Origin: Cohaesibacter intestini
Lineage (GTDB): Bacteria; Pseudomonadota; Alphaproteobacteria; Rhizobiales; Cohaesibacteraceae
NCBI RefSeq assembly: GCF_003324485.1
Contig: NZ_QODK01000003.1
Location: forward strand, 682,001-746,000
Direction: 5' to 3'
Length of the DNA: 64,000 nucleotides
Shown here: positions 9,729 through 16,934 of the stretch, one piece after another
Layout: every line of letters begins with the position of its first letter
Position numbering within the stretch: position 1 is the stretch's first letter
The notes under the pieces: model-generated
What the model was told of the DNA's origin: nothing
The model's database searches: none
What the model saw: the letters and a program-made list of their open reading frames with translations, nothing else
Position numbers and translations under genes: made by a program

Positions 9729-9755
9729 GTTTTGCTGTTCCTGCCAATAAAATGA

Positions 9756-11081
9756 TCAGTCAATCGATTCCAAAACCGAGCGAATGATATCCATCAGTTC
9801 GTCAATCTGCTCTTTCTTGATGATCAGTGGTGGCGACAAGGCGATGATGTCGCCGGTTACCCGGATCATGGCCCCTTTTTCCCAGGCCTTGACCATTGCC
9901 TCGCTGGCCCGTGCGGTTGGTGCATTCGGACGTGATTCCAACTCGATGGCGCCGACAAGACCAAGGTTGCGCAAATCGATCACATGACGTGTGCCTTTAA
10001 GGCTATGGATCGCATCTTCCCAATAGGAAGAAAGCGAGGCAGCCCGCTCAAACAGCCCTTCCTCAGCATAGGTATCAAGCGTCGCAATACCGGCCGCCGC
10101 CGCCAGCGGATGACCCGAATAGGTATAACCATGGAACAGCTCAATCGCCGCATCGGCATGTTCCATGGCAGACTCATAGATCTTGTTGGCAACAATCACG
10201 GCCCCCGCAGGCACCACTGCATTGGTCAGGCCTTTTGCGGTGGTGATGATGTCCGGCTTCACGTCGAAATAATCCGCAGCACTGGCCGATCCCAGACGCC
10301 CATAGGCGGTGATCACCTCATCAAAGATCAACAGGATGCCATAGCGGTCACACAATTCCCGCAAGCGCTTCAAATATCCCTTCGGCGGCAACAGCACGCC
10401 GGTTGATCCAGCCATCGGCTCGACGATCACCGCTGCAATGGTCGAAGGATCGTGCAAGGCCGCGATGTCGATCAGCGCGTCAGCTCGTTCCACCCCATGC
10501 TCAGGGCAACCGCGTGAGAAGGCATTGCGCGCCAGATCATGGGTGTGGGGCAGATGATCCACCCCTGTCAGAAGCGAGCCGAAATGCATGCGGTTCTTGA
10601 CGATGCCACCCACCGAAATGCCACCAAACCCGGTGCCATGATAGCCCCGTTCGCGGCCAATCAGTCGGGTACGGGCCGCGTCGCCCCGCATACGGTGATA
10701 ATGCAAGGCAATCTTCAGGGCCGTATCGACCGATTCCGAGCCGGAATTTGTGAAAAAGACATGGTCCATGCCTTCAGGAAACAGGGCCGATACGCGCGTG
10801 GCAAACTCGAACACCTTGGGATGGCCGAACTGGAAGTTCGGGGCATAGTCAAGCTCGGCAACTTGCTTCTGGACCGCTTCGGTGATCCGGGGGGCATTGT
10901 GGCCCGCATTGACGCACCACAGTCCTGCTGTGCCATCGAGAATTTCACGGCCATCGGCGCTCTTGTAATGCATCCCGTTGGCAGACACGACCATACGGGG
11001 ATCCTTTTTGAAGGCCCGGTTGGCGGTATAGGGCATCCAGAAACTGGACAGGTCATTGGGCTTGGAAGACATCTCGTTCAT
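9756..11081 (-). CDS. Class III aminotransferase (omega-amino acid:pyruvate type)
   Basis: PLP-dependent transaminase, 441 aa. Closest in style to beta-alanine/omega-amino acid:pyruvate aminotransferases (SSFWMPYTANRAFKKDPR near the start). PLP residues are visible: NSGSES at 112-117, Asp254 in IFDEV and the Schiff-base Lys283 in TTAKGLTN. The open frame begins at 11165, but the ATG at 11081 has GAGG five bases upstream and fits family length, so it is chosen. It is divergent from a cupin-domain regulator, and the two probably form one unit for amine or beta-alanine catabolism. The exact amino donor cannot be read from the sequence. Confidence 0.85.
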   Translation of the reverse strand: MNEMSSKPNDLSSFWMPYTANRAFKKDPRMVVSANGMHYKSADGREILDGTAGLWCVNAGHNAPRITEAVQKQVAELDYAPNFQFGHPKVFEFATRVSALFPEGMDHVFFTNSGSESVDTALKIALHYHRMRGDAARTRLIGRERGYHGTGFGGISVGGIVKNRMHFGSLLTGVDHLPHTHDLARNAFSRGCPEHGVERADALIDIAALHDPSTIAAVIVEPMAGSTGVLLPPKGYLKRLRELCDRYGILLIFDEVITAYGRLGSASAADYFDVKPDIITTAKGLTNAVVPAGAVIVANKIYESAMEHADAAIELFHGYTYSGHPLAAAAGIATLDTYAEEGLFERAASLSSYWEDAIHSLKGTRHVIDLRNLGLVGAIELESRPNAPTARASEAMVKAWEKGAMIRVTGDIIALSPPLIIKKEQIDELMDIIRSVLESID

Positions 11082-11199
11082 GTTCGCCTCGTCAAGGGTG
11101 ATTTGTGTTTTTCCCGATTGTGCGAATTTTGCTGATAACGAACAAGTCTTTATCTTGATTGCCATAAGAGGCTGAAATTGCGTGGCTAGAAATTGAGAT

Positions 11200-11215
11200 G
11201 TTTAGTATATTGAAC
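11200..11215. promoter_or_regulatory. Operator-like palindrome between aminotransferase and regulator
   Basis: GTTTAGTATATTGAAC is an imperfect palindrome whose mismatches are symmetric G/A-T/C changes. It resembles the A/T-rich TGAAC half site reported for PuuR-type regulators. It lies 29 bases before the chosen ATG of the regulator. Autoregulation and control of the divergent aminotransferase is an inference. Confidence 0.5.
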
Positions 11216-11244
11216 AAATGAACATTTCGAGCGACGAGGCGAGC

Positions 11245-11838
11245 ATGACAGAGGCACTGCAATCAGGTCGTGATGAGGCCGCTCACGACATCCGAACAGA
11301 TATCGGTCAGCGACTGCGTCAGGTGCGATTGGCGCATGGCCTCTCCCAGCGGGCCCTGGCCAAGCGGGCAGGAGTTGCCAACGCCACCATTTCGCAAATA
11401 GAGAGCGGAGATGCCAATCCATCTGTCGGGGCACTCAAGCGCATCCTCGATGGACTTGAGATGGATATGGGCCAATTCTTCACCCTTGAGTTGAGCGATG
11501 GTGGTCGGCATTTCTACAAGGCCAGCGAGTTGGTCGAGATCGGGCGTGGCAAGACCTCGTTCCGGCTCGTTGGGGCAGATCGCCCACAGAAGGCCATTCA
11601 AATGCTGCATGAAACGCTGATGCCGGGCGCTGACACCGGCAGGGTCTTTCTCAGTCATCAAGGCGAGGAATGCGGTATCGTGATATCAGGCAGCCTTGAG
11701 GTGACCGTCGGCGAGGCGCGTCAGGTCTTGCGAGCCGGGGATGCCTGGTACTTCGATAGTGCGTTGCCACACCGCTTTCGCAACAAGGGGGCCGAGCCCT
11801 GTATTTGCATCAGTGCCTGCACGCCGCCCTCCTTCTGA
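11245..11838 (+). CDS. XRE-family regulator with cupin sensor domain (PuuR-like)
   Basis: Transcription regulator, 197 aa: helix-turn-helix of the Xre/Cro type (about residues 20-75, LRQVRLAHGLSQRALAKRAG with ATISQIESG) and a C-terminal cupin_2 domain (about 120-195, HQGEECGIVISGSLEV) that binds the inducer. The open frame starts at 11218, inside the palindrome. The ATG at 11245 has GAGG five bases upstream, the same context as the divergent aminotransferase start, so it is preferred. Regulators of this kind usually repress polyamine or amino acid transaminase genes, which fits the neighbour. Confidence 0.85.
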   Translation: MTEALQSGRDEAAHDIRTDIGQRLRQVRLAHGLSQRALAKRAGVANATISQIESGDANPSVGALKRILDGLEMDMGQFFTLELSDGGRHFYKASELVEIGRGKTSFRLVGADRPQKAIQMLHETLMPGADTGRVFLSHQGEECGIVISGSLEVTVGEARQVLRAGDAWYFDSALPHRFRNKGAEPCICISACTPPSF

Positions 11839-11846
11839 AGGGGGAC

Positions 11847-11872
11847 AAAAAAGGGCCCATAACGGGCCCTTT
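11847..11872 (-). terminator. Terminator between regulator and BASS transporter
   Basis: AAAGGGCCC (11850-11858) pairs with GGGCCCTTT (11864-11872). On the minus strand the stem is followed by six T, so it serves the transporter gene ending at 11894. It also lies 11 bp after the regulator stop and may act in both directions. Confidence 0.85.
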
Positions 11873-11893
11873 GATCGACGGATTGAAGCGCGC

Positions 11894-12781
11894 TTAGCTG
11901 TTATGCTTGGTTTCGACCGCGTTCGATGACAGCCGGTTGCCAACGGCGATCAGGATCAGCACGGAGACATTCATAACCAGCGCATAGATCGAGGACGGCA
12001 CCATGAAGCGTCCGTCGCCGAGGAAATTGGCAATCACCAAAGCCAAGGCCACATTCTGCAAGCCGCACTCAATGGCGATGGTCAGCGACTGACGAGTTTC
12101 CAGCTTGAAGATCTGGCTGATGATCAAGGCAGACGCGATGGCCAAACCGTTCAACAGGATCACGGCGGGGCCAACGGTGCTCCAATGGGCTGTGATGCTG
12201 CTCCACTCGCTGTAGAAGGAGGTGAAGACGATGGCAGCGAAAATCGCCGAGGCCACAAATTTCGCCGGGCTTTCAATTCGCTTGATCAAGCTTGGCAGGA
12301 AATGTCGCAAGGTCATGCCGATTGCCAACGGCAGGGCAGAAATGGCCAGAACCTTTAACGCGGTTTCACCAAATGGCAGGGCATAGAGATTGGACTCGGA
12401 GCCAGCCAAACCCGTTTCGCGGAACAGAAGGAAGGCGGCAGAGAGGGCCGTTGGGATGGTAATGAAGGCAAGAAGGTTGGTGATGATCGTCAGCGAAATC
12501 GACAGAGCGGTCTTGCCGCGCGCCAGCACGGTGAGAAGGTTCGAGGTGATGCCGCCGGGGGCTGCTGCCAGAATGATCAAGCCGATGGCATAGACTGTGT
12601 CAAGTTTGGTGATCAACGCTACACCGAAGGCAATCAGAGGCAGAAACAGGATTTGTGCCACAATACCCGCACCGACAGCCCGCAATTGCTGAAACAGAGC
12701 TTTAAAATCTTGCAGTCGAACCGACAGTCCAACCGTAATCATGATCAGTGCCAAACCCAGAGGAATGAGAGGTGTGTTCAC
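11894..12781 (-). CDS. Bile acid:sodium symporter (BASS) family transporter
   Basis: Inner-membrane transporter, 295 aa, with about nine to ten hydrophobic segments. The segments LIILAAAPGGITSNLLTVLARG and ECGLQNVALALVIANF carry the GG-N and E-x-QN motifs of the Na+-binding core of BASS (ASBT-type) proteins. The start is GTG at 12781 with GGAAGG seven bases upstream. Substrate is unknown; bacterial members take up organic anions or 2-oxoacids. It has no obvious operon partner. Confidence 0.85.
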   Translation of the reverse strand: MNTPLIPLGLALIMITVGLSVRLQDFKALFQQLRAVGAGIVAQILFLPLIAFGVALITKLDTVYAIGLIILAAAPGGITSNLLTVLARGKTALSISLTIITNLLAFITIPTALSAAFLLFRETGLAGSESNLYALPFGETALKVLAISALPLAIGMTLRHFLPSLIKRIESPAKFVASAIFAAIVFTSFYSEWSSITAHWSTVGPAVILLNGLAIASALIISQIFKLETRQSLTIAIECGLQNVALALVIANFLGDGRFMVPSSIYALVMNVSVLILIAVGNRLSSNAVETKHNS

Positions 12782-12941
12782 GTTGTAACCTTCCTGATGC
12801 CAGTCCTATGCCCGCGTCGACCAGCACTCTGATTTATTGCCTGCACCGACCATAGCCATTTTGGTCAGCACCCATCTTTGACGATAGTCATGCGGCATAC
12901 GATTTTTCACATACATCGTAAGTCTTACACCTATTTGCCAC

Positions 12942-12957
12942 ATTTCTGCGCAGAAAT
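12942..12957. promoter_or_regulatory. 16-bp palindrome in the 12782-13195 intergenic region
   Basis: ATTTCTGCGCAGAAAT is a perfect palindrome between the divergent BASS and copper chaperone genes. It could be an operator; no regulator can be assigned. A second inverted pair, TACGAT and ATCGTA, lies at about 12898-12920. Apart from these and a short reading frame at 13098-13172, nothing else is seen in this 414-base gap. Confidence 0.35.
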
Positions 12958-13097
12958 ACAAGCATTAGCAGCTATGCAAAAGTGGGGGAGAAAGCCCGAA
13001 TTCCGGTGAAACAACGAGGCAATCTGGTGTCTTCATTCAGCATTTGCACCTTGATGGATGTGATCTGGAGCCTAACGATAGAAAGGAGTGTTTAAAT

Positions 13098-13172
13098 TTG
13101 AACATGAATTGCATATTTATAGGGCATGATATCTTGACCCGTGGTCGGGCTTTCGATCATATGCCATCGTGA
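13098..13172 (+). CDS. Possible short leader peptide (22-24 aa) before copper chaperone gene
   Basis: AAAGGAG at 13082-13088 is followed by TTG at 13098 and in-frame ATG at 13104, giving a 24- or 22-residue frame (ATG form MNCIFIGHDILTRGRAFDHMPS) that ends 23 bases before the ATG of the copper chaperone gene. The peptide contains one Cys and two His. There is no family match I can name. The good ribosome binding site is the only positive evidence. Confidence 0.25.
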   Translation: MNMNCIFIGHDILTRGRAFDHMPS

Positions 13173-13195
13173 TACCGTGATAATAAGGAACCAGC

Positions 13196-13780
13196 ATGAA
13201 ACAACTTCTCCTTGCCGCAACCCTCATCCTGACCGCCGCGTCTGCGCAGGCTGCGGACTGGTCCGTCGGCTCGATCACCGTTTCTGATCCCTTCGCCCGC
13301 GCGACTGCAGGCAAGGCAAAAGCTGGCGGTGGATTTCTGATGATCACCAATAAGGGCGAAGCAGATCGATTGGTCGCAGCCCGTGCCGATGTGAGTGCGA
13401 CCACCGAACTGCATACCCACATCCATGAAGGCAATGTGATGAAGATGCGTCAGGTCGAGGCGATTGATGTGCCCGCCAATGGCGAAGTCGCCCTGCAACC
13501 GGGCGGTTTTCATGTCATGTTCATGGGACTCAATGGGCCGCTGAAAAAGGGCGAGACTTTTCCGCTGGAACTGACCTTCGAGAAGGCGGGCAAGGTCACG
13601 GTTGACGTCTCAATTGCTTCGATCGGGGCCAAAACGGCTCCGAATATGGACCATTCTAAGATGGACCATTCCGAGATGGATCATTCCACAATGGATAAGG
13701 CCGACATGAAGCATGACGACATGCAACAGGGCGACATGGAGAAGCATGATCACGGCAAGATGGATCATTCCAAAAACTGA
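13196..13780 (+). CDS. Periplasmic copper chaperone PCu(A)C with Met/His-rich tail
   Basis: Copper(I) carrier of the PCu(A)C (DUF461) family, which delivers copper to the CuA site of cytochrome oxidase. 194 aa with a signal peptide cleaved after AQA (residue 19). The core has the H(M)...H-x-M ligand set: HTHIHEGNVMKM near residues 77-86 and GGFHVMFM near 105. After residue about 148 comes a 45-residue tail with four MDHS repeats plus MKHDDM and EKHDHG, a likely extra copper-binding sponge. Stands alone, ended by a terminator shared with the convergent prenyltransferase gene. Confidence 0.9.
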   Translation: MKQLLLAATLILTAASAQAADWSVGSITVSDPFARATAGKAKAGGGFLMITNKGEADRLVAARADVSATTELHTHIHEGNVMKMRQVEAIDVPANGEVALQPGGFHVMFMGLNGPLKKGETFPLELTFEKAGKVTVDVSIASIGAKTAPNMDHSKMDHSEMDHSTMDKADMKHDDMQQGDMEKHDHGKMDHSKN

Positions 13781-13811
13781 ACTCAGCCTCTGATATTGCT
13801 CTTGGAACGAC

Positions 13812-13838
13812 AAAAGCCCGGCAATTGCCGGGCTTTTT
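13812..13838. terminator. Bidirectional terminator
   Basis: AAAAGCCCGGCAATT is the left half of a nearly perfect palindrome ending in GCCGGGCTTTTT. It sits between the convergent stops of the copper chaperone gene (13780) and the prenyltransferase gene (13859). Confidence 0.9.
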
Positions 13839-13858
13839 GCGTGGTTCTGTTCGCAGGT

Positions 13859-14785
13859 TTACGCAAGCAGCATTATGGCACTGAAGGCAACGACCCAGAC
13901 CAGCTGAAATTGTGATGTTGCGACCAGACATTGATTGAGATCGGCAGGCGTTTCAGCCAGAAACAGTTTGCGGATCGGCATGGTAAGCGCATAGGCGGCC
14001 AGAATGGCAGTCACCACAAGGCTCACCAGACTGACGGTCCCATGATGAATCAGATTGAAAACATGGATCATGCCAATGCAGGAGATCAGCATCATTGCGG
14101 TATAGAGGCGCTTGGTCTTGCGGGGCCCCAACTGGATGGCCAGCGTTCTGCGGCCACCTTCCTTGTCGCCAACCCGGTCGCGGTGATTGTTGACGGTCAG
14201 AACGGATGCAGCCGGCAGTCCGATATAGACACCCGACCAGAAACTGGTTGATGTCCATTCTCCAGTCAGCAAAAAGACACTGCCCATCACCGACATGATG
14301 CCGAAGAACAGAATGACAAAGACCTCACCCAATGGCGAGCCGGAAATCGGGTAGGGGCCGGAGGAATAACCAAAGGCGCAGACAATCCCGATCGCGCCGA
14401 TGGCCAGAATGGGAAGACCACCAAAATAGACCAGATAAAGTCCACTGAGTGCCGCAAGCAGCAAAAATCCAACCGCCGCCTTGCGCACCGTGGTCACATC
14501 CATCAGCCCAAGGCTTGTCACGCGCGGTGGCCCCAATCGTTCACTGGCTTTGTCCAGACCAGAGCTGGCGTCTGTGGCATCGTTCCACAGATTGGTGGCA
14601 ATCTGGATGGAGGCGGCGGAAATCAAGATTGCAGGCAGCATCAGCCAATGGACTGGAGCGGTGCCGTCAAGCACCAACAAGCCCGCCAGTAGCACCGGGG
14701 CAACTGACAAAATAATGGTTTTGGGTCGCGTCGCCATCAGCCAGACTTCAAGCGAGCTGAGGGTCATCTGTTCCTGTAGCGCCAT
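13859..14785 (-). CDS. menA: MenA-type UbiA-superfamily prenyltransferase
   Basis: Integral membrane prenyltransferase, 308 aa, with eight to nine hydrophobic helices. Both Asp-rich motifs of the MenA branch are visible: N-x-W-NDATD (about residue 65) and NNHRDRVGDKEGGRRTLA (about 195-212). MenA joins an isoprenoid to 1,4-dihydroxy-2-naphthoate to make demethylmenaquinone. GGAG lies seven bases before the ATG. No other menaquinone gene is seen nearby, and most alphaproteobacteria use ubiquinone only, so the true acceptor is open. Family branch is clear, substrate is inferred. Confidence 0.75.
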   Translation of the reverse strand: MALQEQMTLSSLEVWLMATRPKTIILSVAPVLLAGLLVLDGTAPVHWLMLPAILISAASIQIATNLWNDATDASSGLDKASERLGPPRVTSLGLMDVTTVRKAAVGFLLLAALSGLYLVYFGGLPILAIGAIGIVCAFGYSSGPYPISGSPLGEVFVILFFGIMSVMGSVFLLTGEWTSTSFWSGVYIGLPAASVLTVNNHRDRVGDKEGGRRTLAIQLGPRKTKRLYTAMMLISCIGMIHVFNLIHHGTVSLVSLVVTAILAAYALTMPIRKLFLAETPADLNQCLVATSQFQLVWVVAFSAIMLLA

Positions 14786-15005
14786 GAATGTCTCCAGCTG
14801 GTTTGAGCTTGCATCTCTTGTCGGACGCGCCGTCGGTCGGCATTCAGAACGGTCGTATCATACTTTTGTCGTATGAGAAAATCCAGTCTCTTTGTGACTT
14901 ACCCAGACTAATGGTCCAGCAATACCGACGTTTTGAGCCGCAAACAACAGGGGCTGGCCTAGCGTCCCCGGATAACTCACGGGTGCCGGAGGTGATCCCA
15001 CAGGA

Positions 15006-15779
15006 TCACTCTGCAGCGATCGAGAGGTGCCCGGCGGCCAATGCAGCCTCAATGTCCGCAGTCATCAAGTCACCCACCCAGTCCTGCCCCCCGACTGGGG
15101 TCAGAAAGTGGGTCTGCGGTGGCGCGACAGAGGCGAGTGCGGCCATATCGTCGACTGAGTGCGACCCCAGCCCGTTAAATAGCGGCAGGACCAGTGTGTT
15201 GGGCAGCATCGTGCCGATGACGCAGTTCAGATGTGGCGCTTCGTCGAGAAACGCACAGGAGACATCGCGGAAATAGTCGGTCGTGCGAAGCTGGTCCGCC
15301 AGTTCGTTTGCCCGTTTGCTCGACTGCCGGTCAACCGACGCTCCATGCGCAGCGATCAGCAAATGCGGCCGTGTGCCGGTTAGCTTCATGCGATTCATAT
15401 CGCGCACCAAAGCGCCAGTGACTGCGTCCGCCAGCCAATTCGATACGCCAAAGGGCTGTAACAGCTGCGTCGGAGCGTTCACGTCTCGCGGATCCGACCC
15501 GGTGGCTTCGGCAATTTTCTTTGGCAGAATCCGATTGCAAAAGAAGCCATCGGCCATGAAGAATGGATAAATCAAACGGTTGGGAGCGGTTAGCCTGCTC
15601 CAGGCCTCGGCAATGCTGGGAGACCCACGCAACACGCCAGCTTCGATCTGGACGTCGCCAAGATTGTTCCGCACTTCGTCAGCCAGCTCCAACAGACGTG
15701 CATTATCGCAGCGCCCGCCACGTTCGCCATGGGCAACGATCAATACGGCCTGTTCCGAGGCATGTCTGTAACTGTGCAT
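15006..15779 (-). CDS. CbiX/sirohydrochlorin chelatase-like protein
   Basis: 257 aa from the ATG at 15779; an in-frame TTG at 15818 is the alternative start. Two copies of the chelatase half-domain are seen, each with an AHG motif: VLIVAHGERGG near the start and LLIAAHGASVDR about residue 150. Two-domain CbiX-like proteins insert cobalt or iron into sirohydrochlorin, or are paralogs of unknown role. The metal-binding His of each AHG is kept. It lies upstream of the prenyltransferase on the same strand with a 220-base gap. Not close to the cob genes at 57-59 kb. Confidence 0.65.
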   Translation of the reverse strand: MHSYRHASEQAVLIVAHGERGGRCDNARLLELADEVRNNLGDVQIEAGVLRGSPSIAEAWSRLTAPNRLIYPFFMADGFFCNRILPKKIAEATGSDPRDVNAPTQLLQPFGVSNWLADAVTGALVRDMNRMKLTGTRPHLLIAAHGASVDRQSSKRANELADQLRTTDYFRDVSCAFLDEAPHLNCVIGTMLPNTLVLPLFNGLGSHSVDDMAALASVAPPQTHFLTPVGGQDWVGDLMTADIEAALAAGHLSIAAE

Positions 15780-16098
15780 GGCGAACGGTCCAAAGTCTGT
15801 CTTGGGTCTGACTGCCAACGCATCTGCAATAGCAAAGCGAAGAACAGGAAAAACGAAACTTTACTGGTGCTCAAAAACACCTGCAATTGGTACGTGCCAA
15901 ACCGACAGTCGGATCAGGTGGTCAGAAAACCCATCTCACCCGGTTGGCCCGTGACGACAGTCTAACATAATTCTCAATTCAGTATTTTACCGTATGGCGA
16001 AGAATTTTTCGAAATTTTCTCAGACTGTTGGTCCGTCTTTTCCTTTTGTCTGCATAAGTTGGAATGCGGGTAAAAGACCATTCTTGAACCGCCTGAGC
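15780..16098. other. Intergenic region upstream of the CbiX-like gene
   Basis: Between two minus-strand genes. I looked for a cobalamin riboswitch because of the CbiX similarity and found no B12-box pattern. There is no other recognisable gene or RNA; it presumably holds the promoter for the CbiX-like gene. Confidence 0.5.
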
Positions 16099-16701
16099 TC
16101 AAGCCTCTTTGGCTGAGAGAGATTCGCGTGCCGCTTCAACAGCTCCCATCAGGGCATCCGACAATTCGAGATTGGCGATATGGGCCTGACCTGCGTCACT
16201 CATTTTCGGTAACACCTTGGCCAGGATGCTGATCACCTTGCTTGTCTCATGATCTGCGGCAAAGTCGAGGGCATAATGCTGCAAAAAGACCAGACAAGCG
16301 ACATCCTCGACCAACTGGGCACGCGGGTCGCGTTTCAGGTTCTTTTTCAGCAGCATATCAGACACGACGCTCTGGGCATCTTCATCATAACCTTGTGCCG
16401 CCATGATACTGCTGACCTTTTGCGCGTGGTGGCGCTTGAGGGCATTGCGCCACTGGTGGTATCCGGGCCGGTCCCGCGGATAGTCATCGCGTGGGATGAT
16501 CCAGCGTTCAATATGCTGCCCGCGTGCAGCAATCCGTGTGAGTTCGTCCGCTTCGGGCGCAAAGGCCTCGCACATCAGGCTCATGCGGATGCCATAGAGC
16601 AGTTCCTTCGGGATTGGAGCCCCCCCTTGGGCCAGCTCCAGACGAGGATCTGCTGCATTGGCCTGATCTATGGCTTCGATGACGGCTTCATAGGTGGACA
16701 T
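16099..16701 (-). CDS. DUF4202 family protein
   Basis: 200 aa soluble protein of the DUF4202 family, recognised from the block HIERWIIPRDDYPRDRPGYH followed by QWRNALKRHHA, and a second conserved block around DVACLVFLQHY. These His/Asp-rich helices recall HD-type hydrolases, but no activity is established that I know of. The ATG at 16701 has GGAG upstream. It is divergent from the hybrid kinase gene and is not obviously in an operon. Confidence 0.75.
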   Translation of the reverse strand: MSTYEAVIEAIDQANAADPRLELAQGGAPIPKELLYGIRMSLMCEAFAPEADELTRIAARGQHIERWIIPRDDYPRDRPGYHQWRNALKRHHAQKVSSIMAAQGYDEDAQSVVSDMLLKKNLKRDPRAQLVEDVACLVFLQHYALDFAADHETSKVISILAKVLPKMSDAGQAHIANLELSDALMGAVEAARESLSAKEA

Positions 16702-16934
16702 GGGACACTCCGATCAATGCTCCCGATAACAGGATGCGGCAAGGCTTTGAGGAAGAAGCCTACGCAACAGTGCAAATTCACGCAAGCGGTTCGGCACCGC
16801 GTCCGAAATCAAAAGGCTTTTGTTCCCAAATGAGACGTTACCTTCTATATTGGACATGATCAGATACTTCATGCTTTAATATATTCGAAAGCGCGAAGAA
16901 ACGGGAAGAACACCAACCAGACGGGAACGTGGCC

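Noticed and set aside
14858-15052. 64-codon minus-strand frame between the CbiX-like and prenyltransferase genes
   Set aside because: Pro/Ser-rich, overlaps the end of the CbiX-like gene and has no start signal. A small TCATAC/GTATGA hairpin at 14858-14876 is too weak to call.
15310-15330. Further copies of the CTGCCGG-CAA word of the IS hairpin insert (also near 48330)
   Set aside because: They lie in conserved coding sequence, lack the other end motif (GAGAGGGG) and are chance matches.
15780-16098. Cobalamin riboswitch before the CbiX-like gene
   Set aside because: No B12-box or conserved core could be seen by eye.
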